Source: Thalassolituus sp.
Lineage (GTDB): Bacteria; Pseudomonadota; Gammaproteobacteria; Pseudomonadales; Oceanobacteraceae
Assembly (NCBI GenBank): GCA_029212275.1
Contig: JARGOI010000004.1
Span: forward strand, 1 to 24,895
Direction: 5' to 3'
DNA length: 24,895 nucleotides
The position numbers and the translations under genes were made by a program. Below, one piece after another: positions 6,779-13,595 of this stretch (positions are counted from its first letter, which is position 1; each line of letters opens with the position of its first letter). The notes under the pieces were generated by a model, which searched no databases, was not told where the DNA came from, and was given only the letters and a program-made list of their open reading frames with translations.

Positions 6779-7047
6779 GCATGACTGAAACTACACAAAC
6801 AGCCCGCACAGTAAGCGGCCGCGTTACCAGTAACAAGATGGATAAGTCTGTCACTGTTCAGGTAGAGCGTTTTGTAAAGCACCCGATCTATAAAAAGTTC
6901 GTTAAGCGCTCTACAAAAATAATGGCACACGATGCCAACAACGAGTGTCAGATTGGTGACACCGTTACAGTAAAAGAGTCGCGTCCTTTGTCTAAAAATA
7001 AGACATGGGCGCTGGTAAGTATCGACGAGCGCGCCGTTAAGGTCTAA
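6775..7047 (+). CDS. rpsQ: 30S ribosomal protein S17
   Basis: S17 is a primary 16S rRNA-binding protein with an OB fold. The product has 90 residues (E. coli 84). Conserved blocks are GRVTSNKMDKSVTVQVER, the HPIYKKFVKRSTKIMAHD strand and the C-terminal ESRPLSKNKTW. Two starts are possible: ATG at 6775, overlapping the rpmC stop as ATGA, and ATG at 6781. I give the first because of the overlap, but the second is equally plausible and would shorten the product by two residues. It closes the S10 block; the following 29-base gap shows no promoter. Confidence 0.96.
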   Translation: MSMTETTQTARTVSGRVTSNKMDKSVTVQVERFVKHPIYKKFVKRSTKIMAHDANNECQIGDTVTVKESRPLSKNKTWALVSIDERAVKV

Positions 7048-7076
7048 CGACCAGGCGCAGTTAGAGGAGCTAAGGC

Positions 7077-7445
7077 ATGATTCAGACTCAATCTATGCTT
7101 GATGTTGCCGACAACAGCGGCGCGAAGCGAGTCCAGTGCATTAAAGTGCTTGGTGGCTCGCATCGTCGTTACGCTGGTATCGGTGATCTGATCAAGGTAT
7201 CCGTGAAGGAAGCGATTCCTCGCGGGAAAGTAAAAAAAGGCCAGGTAATGAACGCAGTAGTTGTACGTACCCGTAAAGGTGTACGTCGTCCAGACGGATC
7301 AATCATCCGTTTCGACGTAAACTCTGCCGTACTGCTTAACGCGTCTTTGGCGCCAATCGGTACTCGTATCTTTGGCCCTGTGACTCGTGAGCTGCGTTCT
7401 GAACAGTTCATGAAGATCATTTCTCTTGCACCTGAAGTGCTGTAA
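7077..7445 (+). CDS. rplN: 50S ribosomal protein L14
   Basis: L14 binds at the subunit interface and contacts 16S rRNA in bridge B8. The product has 122 residues (E. coli 123), starting MIQTQSMLDVADNSGAKRV. The signature block GDLIKVSVKEAIPRGKVKKG and the C-terminal region TRELRSEQFMKIISLAPEVL are intact. In E. coli the spc operon has its promoter just before this gene; here the 29-base gap and the end of rpsQ contain no recognisable -35/-10 pair. GAGGAG is the ribosome-binding site. Confidence 0.98.
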   Translation: MIQTQSMLDVADNSGAKRVQCIKVLGGSHRRYAGIGDLIKVSVKEAIPRGKVKKGQVMNAVVVRTRKGVRRPDGSIIRFDVNSAVLLNASLAPIGTRIFGPVTRELRSEQFMKIISLAPEVL

Positions 7446-7460
7446 GGGGAGAGGACAGTT

Positions 7461-7775
7461 ATGTTAAAGATTCGTAGAAACGACGAAGTAGTGGTTATTG
7501 CCGGTAAAGAGAAAGGCAAACGTGGCACTGTTCAGAAAGTTCTGAACAATGACCGTTTGATTATCACCGGCATTAATATGGTGAAGAAACACCAGAAACC
7601 AAACCCGTACCAACAGCAGCCAGGCGGCATCGTTGAAAAAGAAGCCAGCATTCAGGTTTCTAACGTTGCTATCTGGAACCCTAAAACTGAAAAAGCCGAT
7701 CGCATTGGTTTTAAAGTTGAAGGCGAAAGCAAGGTACGTATCTTCAAATCCACTGGCGATCAAGTCGACGCCTGA
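7461..7775 (+). CDS. rplX: 50S ribosomal protein L24
   Basis: L24 is one of the two initiator proteins of large-subunit assembly. The product has 104 residues, as in E. coli. A KOW motif begins the protein (RRNDEVVVIAGKEKGKRGTV at residues 4-23), followed by the extended loop HQKPNPYQQQPGGIVEKEA that reaches the tunnel exit. GAGAGGA precedes the ATG. The 17-base spacer to rplE is G-rich and lacks a clear Shine-Dalgarno. Confidence 0.98.
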   Translation: MLKIRRNDEVVVIAGKEKGKRGTVQKVLNNDRLIITGINMVKKHQKPNPYQQQPGGIVEKEASIQVSNVAIWNPKTEKADRIGFKVEGESKVRIFKSTGDQVDA

Positions 7776-7792
7776 TAGGTCTGGGTACTGCT

Positions 7793-8332
7793 ATGTCACG
7801 TTTAAAACAGTTATACAAAAGTGAAGTTGTGACCAAGCTTACTGAAGAGTTTGGTTACGCAAATCCGATGCAAGTGCCGCGCGTCACTAAAATCACTCTA
7901 AACATGGGTGTTGGTGAAGCGTTAGGCGACAAGAAACTTATGGACAGTGCAGTTGCAGATATGCAGTTGATTTCTGGTCAAAAAGTGGTTGTCACCAAAG
8001 CACGTAAGTCAGTCGCGGGCTTTAAAGTTCGTGAAGGCTGGCCGATCGGTTGTAAGGTCACCCTACGTCGTGACCGCATGTGGGAATTCATGGATCGCCT
8101 TGTAGATATTTCTCTACCTCGAGTGCGCGATTTCCGTGGTATTAACCCCAAGTCGTTTGACGGCCGCGGTAACTACAGCATGGGTGTAAAAGAGCAGATC
8201 ATCTTCCCGGAAATTGAATACGATAAAGTAGACAAAATTCGCGGTATGGATGTGACCATTACTACCACGGCTAAAACAAACGATGAAGGCCGCGCTTTAT
8301 TAAAAGCGCTGCAGTTCCCGTTCCGTAACTAA
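7793..8332 (+). CDS. rplE: 50S ribosomal protein L5
   Basis: L5 binds 5S rRNA and the P-site tRNA elbow. The product has 179 residues, equal to E. coli. It begins MSRLKQLYKSEVVTKL; blocks VPRVTKITLNMGVGEA and RGNYSMGVKEQIIFPEI are present. The upstream spacer (TAGGTCTGGGTACTGCT) has only a poor ribosome-binding site, unlike most genes here, so translation may depend on coupling to rplX. In E. coli this junction is the S8 repressor site; I cannot recognise an S8-site fold here by eye. Confidence 0.98.
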   Translation: MSRLKQLYKSEVVTKLTEEFGYANPMQVPRVTKITLNMGVGEALGDKKLMDSAVADMQLISGQKVVVTKARKSVAGFKVREGWPIGCKVTLRRDRMWEFMDRLVDISLPRVRDFRGINPKSFDGRGNYSMGVKEQIIFPEIEYDKVDKIRGMDVTITTTAKTNDEGRALLKALQFPFRN

Positions 8333-8342
8333 GGAGTGAACC

Positions 8343-8648
8343 ATGGCCAAAATTAGCATGAAGCAGCGCGAGCTGAAGCGTGAGAAACTGGTTGCCAAGT
8401 TCGCTTCTAAACGAGCAGAACTGAAAGGCATCATTGCAAATACAACCTCTTCTGACGAAGAGCGTTGGAAAGCGCAACAAGCATTGCAGCAGTTGCCACG
8501 TGATTCGTCACCAAGCCGCCTGCGTGCTCGTTGTCAAATGACAGGTCGTCCACATGGTGTTTACCGCAAATTCAAGCTGTCACGTATTAAGTTGCGTGAA
8601 GAAGGCATGAAGGGTAATGTACCGGGCCTGAAAAAAGCTAGTTGGTAA
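8343..8648 (+). CDS. rpsN: 30S ribosomal protein S14 (long, zinc-free form)
   Basis: S14 is a late 30S head assembly protein. The product has 101 residues, the length of the long form, starting MAKISMKQRELKREKLV. It contains a single Cys in RCQMTGRPHGVYRKF instead of the four-Cys zinc ribbon of the short form, so it is of the C-minus type that does not need zinc. AAGGAG overlapping the rplE stop is the ribosome-binding site. The end of the gene contains the -35 element of the internal promoter upstream of rpsH. Confidence 0.98.
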   Translation: MAKISMKQRELKREKLVAKFASKRAELKGIIANTTSSDEERWKAQQALQQLPRDSSPSRLRARCQMTGRPHGVYRKFKLSRIKLREEGMKGNVPGLKKASW

Positions 8649-8670
8649 GCAATTCCTTTGCGAGTACAAT
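8642..8670 (+). promoter_or_regulatory. Internal sigma-70 promoter upstream of rpsH
   Basis: TTGGTA (8642-8647), overlapping the rpsN stop codon, a 17-base spacer and TACAAT (8665-8670) form a good sigma-70 promoter. The -10 hexamer is identical to that of the S10 promoter and is followed by ACGCGCCCC, nearly the same discriminator as there. The start of transcription is expected near 8677. It would let rpsH to rpmJ be made independently of the upstream genes. Confidence 0.72.
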
Positions 8671-8671
8671 A

Positions 8672-8697
8672 CGCGCCCCTCTTCTTAGAGGAGCGCG
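8672..8697 (+). promoter_or_regulatory. Strong hairpin in the rpsN-rpsH gap
   Basis: CGCGC (8672-8676) pairs with GCGCG (8693-8697) and CCTC (8678-8681) with GAGG (8688-8691), with one C.A mismatch between the two parts and a six-base loop TTCTTA. No T-run follows, so it is not a normal terminator. In read-through RNA the whole stem can form; in RNA started at about 8677 only the upper part CCTC/GAGG remains, at the very 5' end. It may be a processing site or translational operator for the downstream genes. Confidence 0.6.
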
Positions 8698-8736
8698 CTT
8701 TACTTGTTGGGGCGCTGTACAACAGAGGATTATTAA

Positions 8737-9129
8737 ATGAGTATGCAAGATACGTTGGCGGATATGTTTACCCGCATTCGTAATGCCCAGCAATCTGGAC
8801 ATAAGAATGTAAGCATGCCGTCATCAAAAATTAAAAAGTCAGTAGCCGAGGTTCTTAAAGCCGAAGGTTATATAGCTGGTTTTTCTGTAGAAGAAACAAC
8901 CAAGCCGACGATGACAATCGATTTAAAATACTACGAAGGCAAGCCGGTTATCGAACGCATTCAGCGCGTTAGCCGTCCTGGTCTGCGTCAGTATCGGGGC
9001 TCTACCGAACTGCCAAAAGTTGAGGCTGGTTTAGGTGTGGCTATCGTTTCCACTTCTAAAGGCGTTATGACTGATCGCGCTGCCCGTGCTGCGGGTGTCG
9101 GCGGTGAAGTTATCGCGACTGTATTCTAA
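8737..9129 (+). CDS. rpsH: 30S ribosomal protein S8
   Basis: S8 binds helix 21 of 16S rRNA and in E. coli represses the spc operon. The product has 130 residues, as in E. coli, starting MSMQDTLADMFTRIRNAQQ. The C-terminal RNA-binding block GLGVAIVSTSKGVMTDRAAR, with the STSKG signature, is intact. It follows an 88-base gap that carries an internal promoter and a hairpin, so it is probably the first gene of a separate transcript as well as part of the long one. AGAGGA precedes the ATG. Confidence 0.98.
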   Translation: MSMQDTLADMFTRIRNAQQSGHKNVSMPSSKIKKSVAEVLKAEGYIAGFSVEETTKPTMTIDLKYYEGKPVIERIQRVSRPGLRQYRGSTELPKVEAGLGVAIVSTSKGVMTDRAARAAGVGGEVIATVF

Positions 9130-9140
9130 GGGGAATAACG

Positions 9141-9674
9141 ATGTCTCGCGTAGCAAAAGCTCCCGTCACCATTCCAGCTGGTGTAGAAATTAAGCTGAAT
9201 GGTGAATTGTTATCTGTGAAAGGCAAGCAAGGTCAGTTAGAACTTAGCGTTCATTCTTTGGTTGATATTAATCAAGTTGAAGACACACTGACATTCGCTG
9301 CTAAAACAGGCGACAAGAAATCAAACGCATTGGCGGGTACGTTCCGTTCACTGGTTAGCAATATGGTAACTGGTGTCAGCGTTGGTTTCGAAAAGAAATT
9401 AATACTTCAAGGTGTTGGTTACCGTGCCAAAGCAACTGGTAACACTTTGAACTTATCGCTCGGTTTTTCGCATCCGGTGGATTATATCCTTCCTGAAGGC
9501 GTTACAGCAGAAACACCAACCCAAACTGAAGTCGTTATCAAAGGTATCGACAAGCAGGTGGTTGGTCAGGTTGCAGCCGAAATCCGTGGCTATCGTCCAC
9601 CAGAGCCTTATAAAGGTAAAGGTGTTCGTTATGCTGATGAACATGTGCGTCGTAAAGAAGCCAAGAAAAAGTAG
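9141..9674 (+). CDS. rplF: 50S ribosomal protein L6
   Basis: L6 sits near the sarcin-ricin loop and factor-binding site. The product has 177 residues, the same as E. coli, with the family's two repeated alpha/beta domains. The C-terminal signature PEPYKGKGVRYADEHVRRKE is intact. AAGGGG overlaps the rpsH stop. The adjacent genes on both sides are 10-11 bases away. Confidence 0.98.
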   Translation: MSRVAKAPVTIPAGVEIKLNGELLSVKGKQGQLELSVHSLVDINQVEDTLTFAAKTGDKKSNALAGTFRSLVSNMVTGVSVGFEKKLILQGVGYRAKATGNTLNLSLGFSHPVDYILPEGVTAETPTQTEVVIKGIDKQVVGQVAAEIRGYRPPEPYKGKGVRYADEHVRRKEAKKK

Positions 9675-9684
9675 GGTCTAGGCC

Positions 9685-10035
9685 ATGAATGAGAAGAAAA
9701 AAGCTCGTCTGCGCCGTGCGACTAAAACACGGGTAAATATCCGTGATAAAAGCGCGGTGCGCCTGTGCGTACACCGTACGCCCAGACACATTTATGCTCA
9801 GATCATTTCTGCCAATGGCGCTAACGTCTTGGCGACTGCTTCTACTGTAGAAGCGGATCTGCGCACAGATATAACTGGTAATGTCAGTGCAGCAAGCAAG
9901 GTTGGTCAGTTAATCGCTGAACGCGCCAAAGCTGCTGGCGTAACTCAGGTTGCGTTTGACCGTTCTGGTTTCAAATACCATGGTCGTGTTAAGGCTCTGG
10001 CTGACGCGGCACGTGAAAACGGCCTGGAATTCTAG
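9685..10035 (+). CDS. rplR: 50S ribosomal protein L18
   Basis: L18 binds 5S rRNA together with L5 and L25 in the central protuberance. The product has 116 residues (E. coli 117). The basic N terminus MNEKKKARLRRATKTR and the C-terminal block VAFDRSGFKYHGRVKALAD are typical. The spacer has only a short TAGG-type ribosome-binding site ten bases after the rplF stop, so coupled translation is likely. Confidence 0.97.
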   Translation: MNEKKKARLRRATKTRVNIRDKSAVRLCVHRTPRHIYAQIISANGANVLATASTVEADLRTDITGNVSAASKVGQLIAERAKAAGVTQVAFDRSGFKYHGRVKALADAARENGLEF

Positions 10036-10046
10036 GGGTAAAGATC

Positions 10047-10556
10047 ATGGCAAATCATGAACGAAACGATCGAAATGAAAGTGAACTGCAAGAAAAGCTA
10101 GTTCAAGTAAACCGCGTTGCCAAAGTAGTAAAAGGTGGCCGTATTTTCGCATTCACAGCATTGACTGTTGTGGGTGACGGTAATGGTCGCGTTGGCTTTG
10201 GTCGTGGTAAATCACGCGAAGTGCCACTGGCCATCCAAAAGGCAATGGAACAGGCGAAACGTAATATGGTTGACGTCCAATTGGATGGCAGCACATTACA
10301 GTATCCTATCCGTGCGCGTCACTCTGGTGCTCAGGTTTATATGCAACCTGCATCAGAAGGTACCGGTATTATTGCCGGTGGTGCGATGCGTGCCGTATTG
10401 GAAATGGTTGGTGTTAAAAACGTATTGGCTAAGTGCTACGGCTCAACCAATCCAGTGAACGTTGTTCGTGCTACCTTCAATGGTTTGGCACAAATGAAGT
10501 CACCGGAACAGGTTGCTGCTAAGCGCGGTATGTCAGTCGAAGACATTCTGGGGTAA
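10047..10556 (+). CDS. rpsE: 30S ribosomal protein S5
   Basis: S5 acts in decoding accuracy and at the mRNA entry channel. The product has 169 residues (E. coli 167). The N-terminal double-stranded-RNA-binding domain with VNRVAKVVKGGRIFAFTALT (about 22-41) and GRVGFGRGKSREVP is intact. The spectinomycin-contact loop around KVVKGGRIF looks wild type. The AGGGG ribosome-binding site overlaps the rplR stop. Confidence 0.98.
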   Translation: MANHERNDRNESELQEKLVQVNRVAKVVKGGRIFAFTALTVVGDGNGRVGFGRGKSREVPLAIQKAMEQAKRNMVDVQLDGSTLQYPIRARHSGAQVYMQPASEGTGIIAGGAMRAVLEMVGVKNVLAKCYGSTNPVNVVRATFNGLAQMKSPEQVAAKRGMSVEDILG

Positions 10557-10562
10557 TCGGAA

Positions 10563-10748
10563 ATGGCTAAGAAAACCGTAAAAGTTACCCAAGTACGAAG
10601 CACTATCGGTAAATTACCGAAGCATCGTGAAACCATGAAAGGTTTGGGTCTACGTCGCATTGGTCATACAGTTGAACTGGAAGATACACCTTCAGTTCGC
10701 GGTATGATCAATAAAGTTCAATATATGATCAAGGTAGAAGGGGAGTAA
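10563..10748 (+). CDS. rpmD: 50S ribosomal protein L30
   Basis: L30 is a small large-subunit protein found in most but not all bacteria. The product has 61 residues (E. coli 59), with family blocks VKVTQVRSTIGKLPKHRETM and GLRRIGHTVELEDTPSVRGM. It lies six bases after rpsE and one base before rplO, so the three genes are tightly packed. Its own ribosome-binding site is weak (GGGG at the rpsE end). Confidence 0.97.
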   Translation: MAKKTVKVTQVRSTIGKLPKHRETMKGLGLRRIGHTVELEDTPSVRGMINKVQYMIKVEGE

Positions 10749-10749
10749 T

Positions 10750-11184
10750 ATGCGTCTCAATGAATTGAGCCCAGCCCCTGGCTCGAAGCCTGCTGCTAAA
10801 CGTGTTGGCCGTGGTATCGGCTCCGGTCTAGGTAAGACTGGTGGTCGTGGTCACAAAGGTCTTAAATCACGTTCTGGTGGTTCAGTGGCTCCGGGCTTTG
10901 AAGGCGGTCAGATGCCTATTTATCGCCGTCTGCCTAAATTCGGCTTCACTTCACGTAAGTCACAGTACGTTGCGGAAATTCGCTTGAACGAACTGACTTT
11001 AGTGGCGGGTGATGTTGTAGATTTGGCAGCGTTGAAGGCAGCTGATGTGATCGGCGAGAAGATTAAAGAAGCTCGTGTGATCCTGTCTGGCGAAGTCAAA
11101 CAAGCTGTGACTGTAAAAGGTCTAAAAGTCACTAAAGGCGCTAAAGCTGCGATTGAAGCAGCGGGTGGTAAGGTCGAAGAATAA
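10750..11184 (+). CDS. rplO: 50S ribosomal protein L15
   Basis: L15 is a late-binding assembly protein with a long basic extension. The product has 144 residues, as in E. coli. The glycine- and arginine-rich extension (KRVGRGIGSGLGKTGGRGHK at about 18-37) and FEGGQMPIYRRLPKFGF are typical. GGGAG lies at the rpmD end. Its TAA overlaps the secY ATG by one base (TAATG), which couples the last ribosomal gene of this block to the translocase gene. Confidence 0.98.
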   Translation: MRLNELSPAPGSKPAAKRVGRGIGSGLGKTGGRGHKGLKSRSGGSVAPGFEGGQMPIYRRLPKFGFTSRKSQYVAEIRLNELTLVAGDVVDLAALKAADVIGEKIKEARVILSGEVKQAVTVKGLKVTKGAKAAIEAAGGKVEE

Positions 11185-12509
11185 TGGCTAAGCAAGGCGC
11201 ATTACCGCAGCAGGGTATGCAATCTGGACTGGGAGAACTTTGGTCTCGCATTCGTTTTGTGATACTTGCAATTGTTGTATATCGGGTTGGTACCCATATT
11301 CCGGTACCAGGGATTAACCCAGAAGCACTGAGTAGACTGTTCGAGCAAAACCAAGGCACGATCTTGGAAATGTTCAATATGTTTTCTGGGGGTGCTCTGG
11401 AGCGCATGAGTATTCTTGCGCTGGGTATCATGCCCTATATTTCGGCATCGATTATTATGCAATTGTTGTCGGCGGTGAGCCCTCAGCTTGAGCAGTTAAA
11501 GAAAGAAGGTGAAGCTGGGCGTCGTAAGATTACCCAGTACACCCGTTACGGTACTGTTTTACTGGCAACCGTGCAGGCATTTGGTGTGTCTGCCGGTCTG
11601 GCGAGTCAAGGCGTTACCTTCTCTACCGGCTTAGATTTCTACATCGCTGCGGTACCTTCGTTTATTGCGGGTGCGGTATTTATGATGTGGTTAGGCGAAC
11701 AAGTGACGGAACGTGGTATCGGTAACGGTATTTCAATCCTGATTTTCGCTGGTATTGTTGCGGGTTTGCCAAGTGCCATAGCGCAATCGTTTGAGTCTGC
11801 TCGTCAGGGCGATCTGAACATATTATTGCTGCTTGGTATCGCTCTTTTGGCCATTGCTGTTATCGCTTTCATCGTTTTCGTTGAACGCGGACAACGCCGT
11901 ATCACGATTAACTACGCTAAGCGCCAACAAGGTCGTCAGATGATGGCAGCTCAATCGAGCCACCTTCCTCTGAAATTAAATATGGCGGGTGTTATTCCTG
12001 CGATCTTTGCTTCAAGCCTACTGTTGTTCCCAGCGTCGCTGGGCACGTGGTTCGGTCAAGGTGAAGGTATGGAATGGCTACAAAATATTAGTCTGGCATT
12101 GGGGCCTAATAAGCCTCTGTACATAGTGATGTTTACTGCAGGCATTATCTTCTTCTGTTATTTCTATACGGCGTTGATGTTCAATCCTCGCGACGTGGCA
12201 GAAAACTTGAAGAAATCTGGCGCGTTTATTCCAGGTATTCGTCCTGGTATTCAAACCGCTAACTACATTGATAATGTGCTCAGCCGTTTGACTTTGTTTG
12301 GTTCACTTTACATCGCATCCGTATGTTTGCTGCCCCAGTTTTTGGTGGTTGCCGCAGATGTACCTTTCTACTTCGGTGGTACTTCGTTACTGATCGTTGT
12401 GGTGGTTGTGATGGACTTTATGGCGCAGGTGCAGTCACACCTGATGTCTCATCAGTACGATTCACTGATGAAGAAATCGAATTTACATAATTACGGAACT
12501 CGCCGCTAA
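11184..12509 (+). CDS. secY: Protein translocase subunit SecY
   Basis: SecY is the central channel of the SecYEG translocon in the inner membrane. The product has 441 residues (E. coli 443) and ten hydrophobic stretches of transmembrane length. Recognisable parts are the N-terminal IRFVILAIVVYRVGTHIPVP in TM1, the plug region (FNMFSGGALERMSILALGIMPYI), the cytosolic loop C4 with VERGQRRITINYAKRQQG, and the C-terminal loop GIRPGIQTANYIDNVLSRLT. It overlaps rplO by one base. Its stop codon TAA is the loop of a perfect 5-bp hairpin (12502-12514). Confidence 0.98.
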   Translation: MAKQGALPQQGMQSGLGELWSRIRFVILAIVVYRVGTHIPVPGINPEALSRLFEQNQGTILEMFNMFSGGALERMSILALGIMPYISASIIMQLLSAVSPQLEQLKKEGEAGRRKITQYTRYGTVLLATVQAFGVSAGLASQGVTFSTGLDFYIAAVPSFIAGAVFMMWLGEQVTERGIGNGISILIFAGIVAGLPSAIAQSFESARQGDLNILLLLGIALLAIAVIAFIVFVERGQRRITINYAKRQQGRQMMAAQSSHLPLKLNMAGVIPAIFASSLLLFPASLGTWFGQGEGMEWLQNISLALGPNKPLYIVMFTAGIIFFCYFYTALMFNPRDVAENLKKSGAFIPGIRPGIQTANYIDNVLSRLTLFGSLYIASVCLLPQFLVVAADVPFYFGGTSLLIVVVVVMDFMAQVQSHLMSHQYDSLMKKSNLHNYGTRR

Positions 12510-12514
12510 GCGGC
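12502..12514 (+). other. Small hairpin around the secY stop codon
   Basis: GCCGC (12502-12506) and GCGGC (12510-12514) form a perfect 5-bp stem whose three-base loop is the TAA stop codon of secY. There is no T-run after it. It lies 24 bases before the rpmJ start and could affect termination or reinitiation between the two genes; the role is unknown. Confidence 0.5.
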
Positions 12515-12537
12515 AGTTCTGGACTCAGGAGAACGTC

Positions 12538-12651
12538 ATGAAAGTACGTGCGTCTGTGAAGAAAATCTGTCGTGAATGTAAAATCATTCGTCGAAACGGC
12601 AGTGTGCGAGTGATCTGTACAGATCCTAAGCACAAACAGCGTCAGGGTTAA
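12538..12651 (+). CDS. rpmJ: 50S ribosomal protein L36 (zinc-ribbon form)
   Basis: L36 is the smallest bacterial ribosomal protein. The 37-residue product starts MKVRASVKKICRECKIIRR and ends KHKQRQG. The zinc-binding residues Cys11, Cys14, Cys27 and His32 are all present, so this is the zinc-dependent C-plus form that is paralogue-replaceable under zinc limitation in some bacteria. CAGGAGAACGTC precedes the ATG, with AGGAG as ribosome-binding site. It ends the spc block; the 103 bases to rpsM contain the alpha-operon promoter. Confidence 0.96.
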   Translation: MKVRASVKKICRECKIIRRNGSVRVICTDPKHKQRQG

Positions 12652-12689
12652 TTTTTACCCCGATTTAACCGGGTGTGGATTCAGAAGGC

Positions 12690-12718
12690 TTGCTTTTTAA
12701 GTTTGTCGGCTGTAGTAT
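12690..12718 (+). promoter_or_regulatory. Promoter of the alpha operon (upstream of rpsM)
   Basis: TTGCTT (12690-12695), a 17-base spacer and TAGTAT (12713-12718) form a sigma-70 promoter. The bases after the -10 box, TCGCGCCC, match the discriminators of the S10 and rpsH promoters. The predicted start near 12725 leaves a leader of about 30 bases before rpsM. This is shorter than the E. coli alpha leader that folds into the S4-binding pseudoknot. Confidence 0.75.
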
Positions 12719-12754
12719 TCGCGCCCTTTCATTAAGTAAGTAACGGAGTTCGAC

Positions 12755-13111
12755 ATGGCCCGTATTGCCGGTGTCAATATTCCTGACAACAAGCATGCAG
12801 TTATTTCTCTGACCTACGTCTATGGCGTTGGTAAGACTACTGCCAAGCAGATTTGTGCCGCTACTGGTATTGCTGAGAGCACCAAAATTGGTGACCTGAG
12901 TGAAGATCAGCTTGATGTTGTTCGTAACGAAGTAGGTAAGTTCTCAGTCGAAGGTGATTTGCGCCGTGAAGTGCAAATGAACATCAAACGTCTGATGGAT
13001 ATGGGTTGTTTCCGTGGTATTCGCCACCGTCGCAGTCTTCCTCTTCGTGGCCAGCGTACTAAAACGAACGCGCGTACCCGTAAGGGTCCACGTAAAGCGA
13101 TCCGTAAGTAA
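12755..13111 (+). CDS. rpsM: 30S ribosomal protein S13
   Basis: S13 is a 30S head protein that contacts the P-site tRNA with its tail and forms bridges to the large subunit. The product has 118 residues, as in E. coli, starting MARIAGVNIPDNKHAVISLT. The helix-two-turn-helix and the C-terminal RGQRTKTNARTRKGPRK tail are intact. CGGAG (12744-12748) precedes the ATG. It is the first gene of the alpha operon behind its own promoter. Confidence 0.98.
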   Translation: MARIAGVNIPDNKHAVISLTYVYGVGKTTAKQICAATGIAESTKIGDLSEDQLDVVRNEVGKFSVEGDLRREVQMNIKRLMDMGCFRGIRHRRSLPLRGQRTKTNARTRKGPRKAIRK

Positions 13112-13146
13112 TTTATTACTTCGGGTCCGCTGTTCTTTTAGTGTAG

Positions 13147-13166
13147 CTGCATTCGACTTGTTGCAG
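13147..13166 (+). other. Small inverted repeat in the rpsM-rpsK gap
   Basis: The 82-base gap between rpsM and rpsK is long for this cluster. It has CTGCA (13147-13151) and TGCAG (13162-13166) separated by ten bases. There is no T-run and no promoter hexamer pair that I trust. A possible mRNA structure; evidence is positional only. Confidence 0.3.
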
Positions 13167-13193
13167 TGTTGATATTAAAAGTAGGATTTAAAA

Positions 13194-13583
13194 ATGGCTA
13201 AGCCACAAAGATCAACCAAGAAAAAGGTTAAAAAGACGGTCGTCGATGGCATTGCGCACATCCACGCCTCTTTTAACAACACCATTGTGACCATTACCGA
13301 TCGACAGGGTAACGCTCTTTCGTGGGCAACTGCCGGTGGTTCTGGTTTCCGTGGTTCCCGTAAAAGCACTCCATTCGCGGCTCAGGTAGCTGCGGAGCGC
13401 GCAGGGGAAGCCGCCAAAGAGTACGGTCTTAAGAACCTTGATGTTGAAGTTAAGGGTCCTGGTCCGGGTCGCGAATCAGCAGTTCGCGCTCTTAATGCGT
13501 GTGGGTACAAAATCGCTAACATCACTGATGTTACACCGATCCCACATAACGGCTGTCGTCCACCTAAGAAGCGTCGCGTATAA
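13194..13583 (+). CDS. rpsK: 30S ribosomal protein S11
   Basis: S11 lies in the 30S platform and contacts mRNA at the exit side. The product has 129 residues, as in E. coli. The core block HIHASFNNTIVTITDRQGN and the C-terminal signature KGPGPGRESAVRAL through HNGCRPPKKRRV are intact. TAGGA lies nine bases before the ATG. The 12-base gap to rpsD contains a perfect AAGGAGG. Confidence 0.98.
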   Translation: MAKPQRSTKKKVKKTVVDGIAHIHASFNNTIVTITDRQGNALSWATAGGSGFRGSRKSTPFAAQVAAERAGEAAKEYGLKNLDVEVKGPGPGRESAVRALNACGYKIANITDVTPIPHNGCRPPKKRRV

Positions 13584-13595
13584 GGAGGCTGAAAT

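Noticed and set aside
7021..7076. E. coli-like spc promoter upstream of rplN
   Set aside because: No -35/-10 pair with acceptable spacing in the end of rpsQ or the 29-base gap.
7169..7528. Open frame of 119 codons on the minus strand
   Set aside because: Antisense to rplN and rplX; no motif or start signal.
12658..12675. CCCG-loop-CGGG hairpin after rpmJ as a terminator
   Set aside because: Stem of four pairs and no T-run after it; transcription probably continues into the alpha operon.
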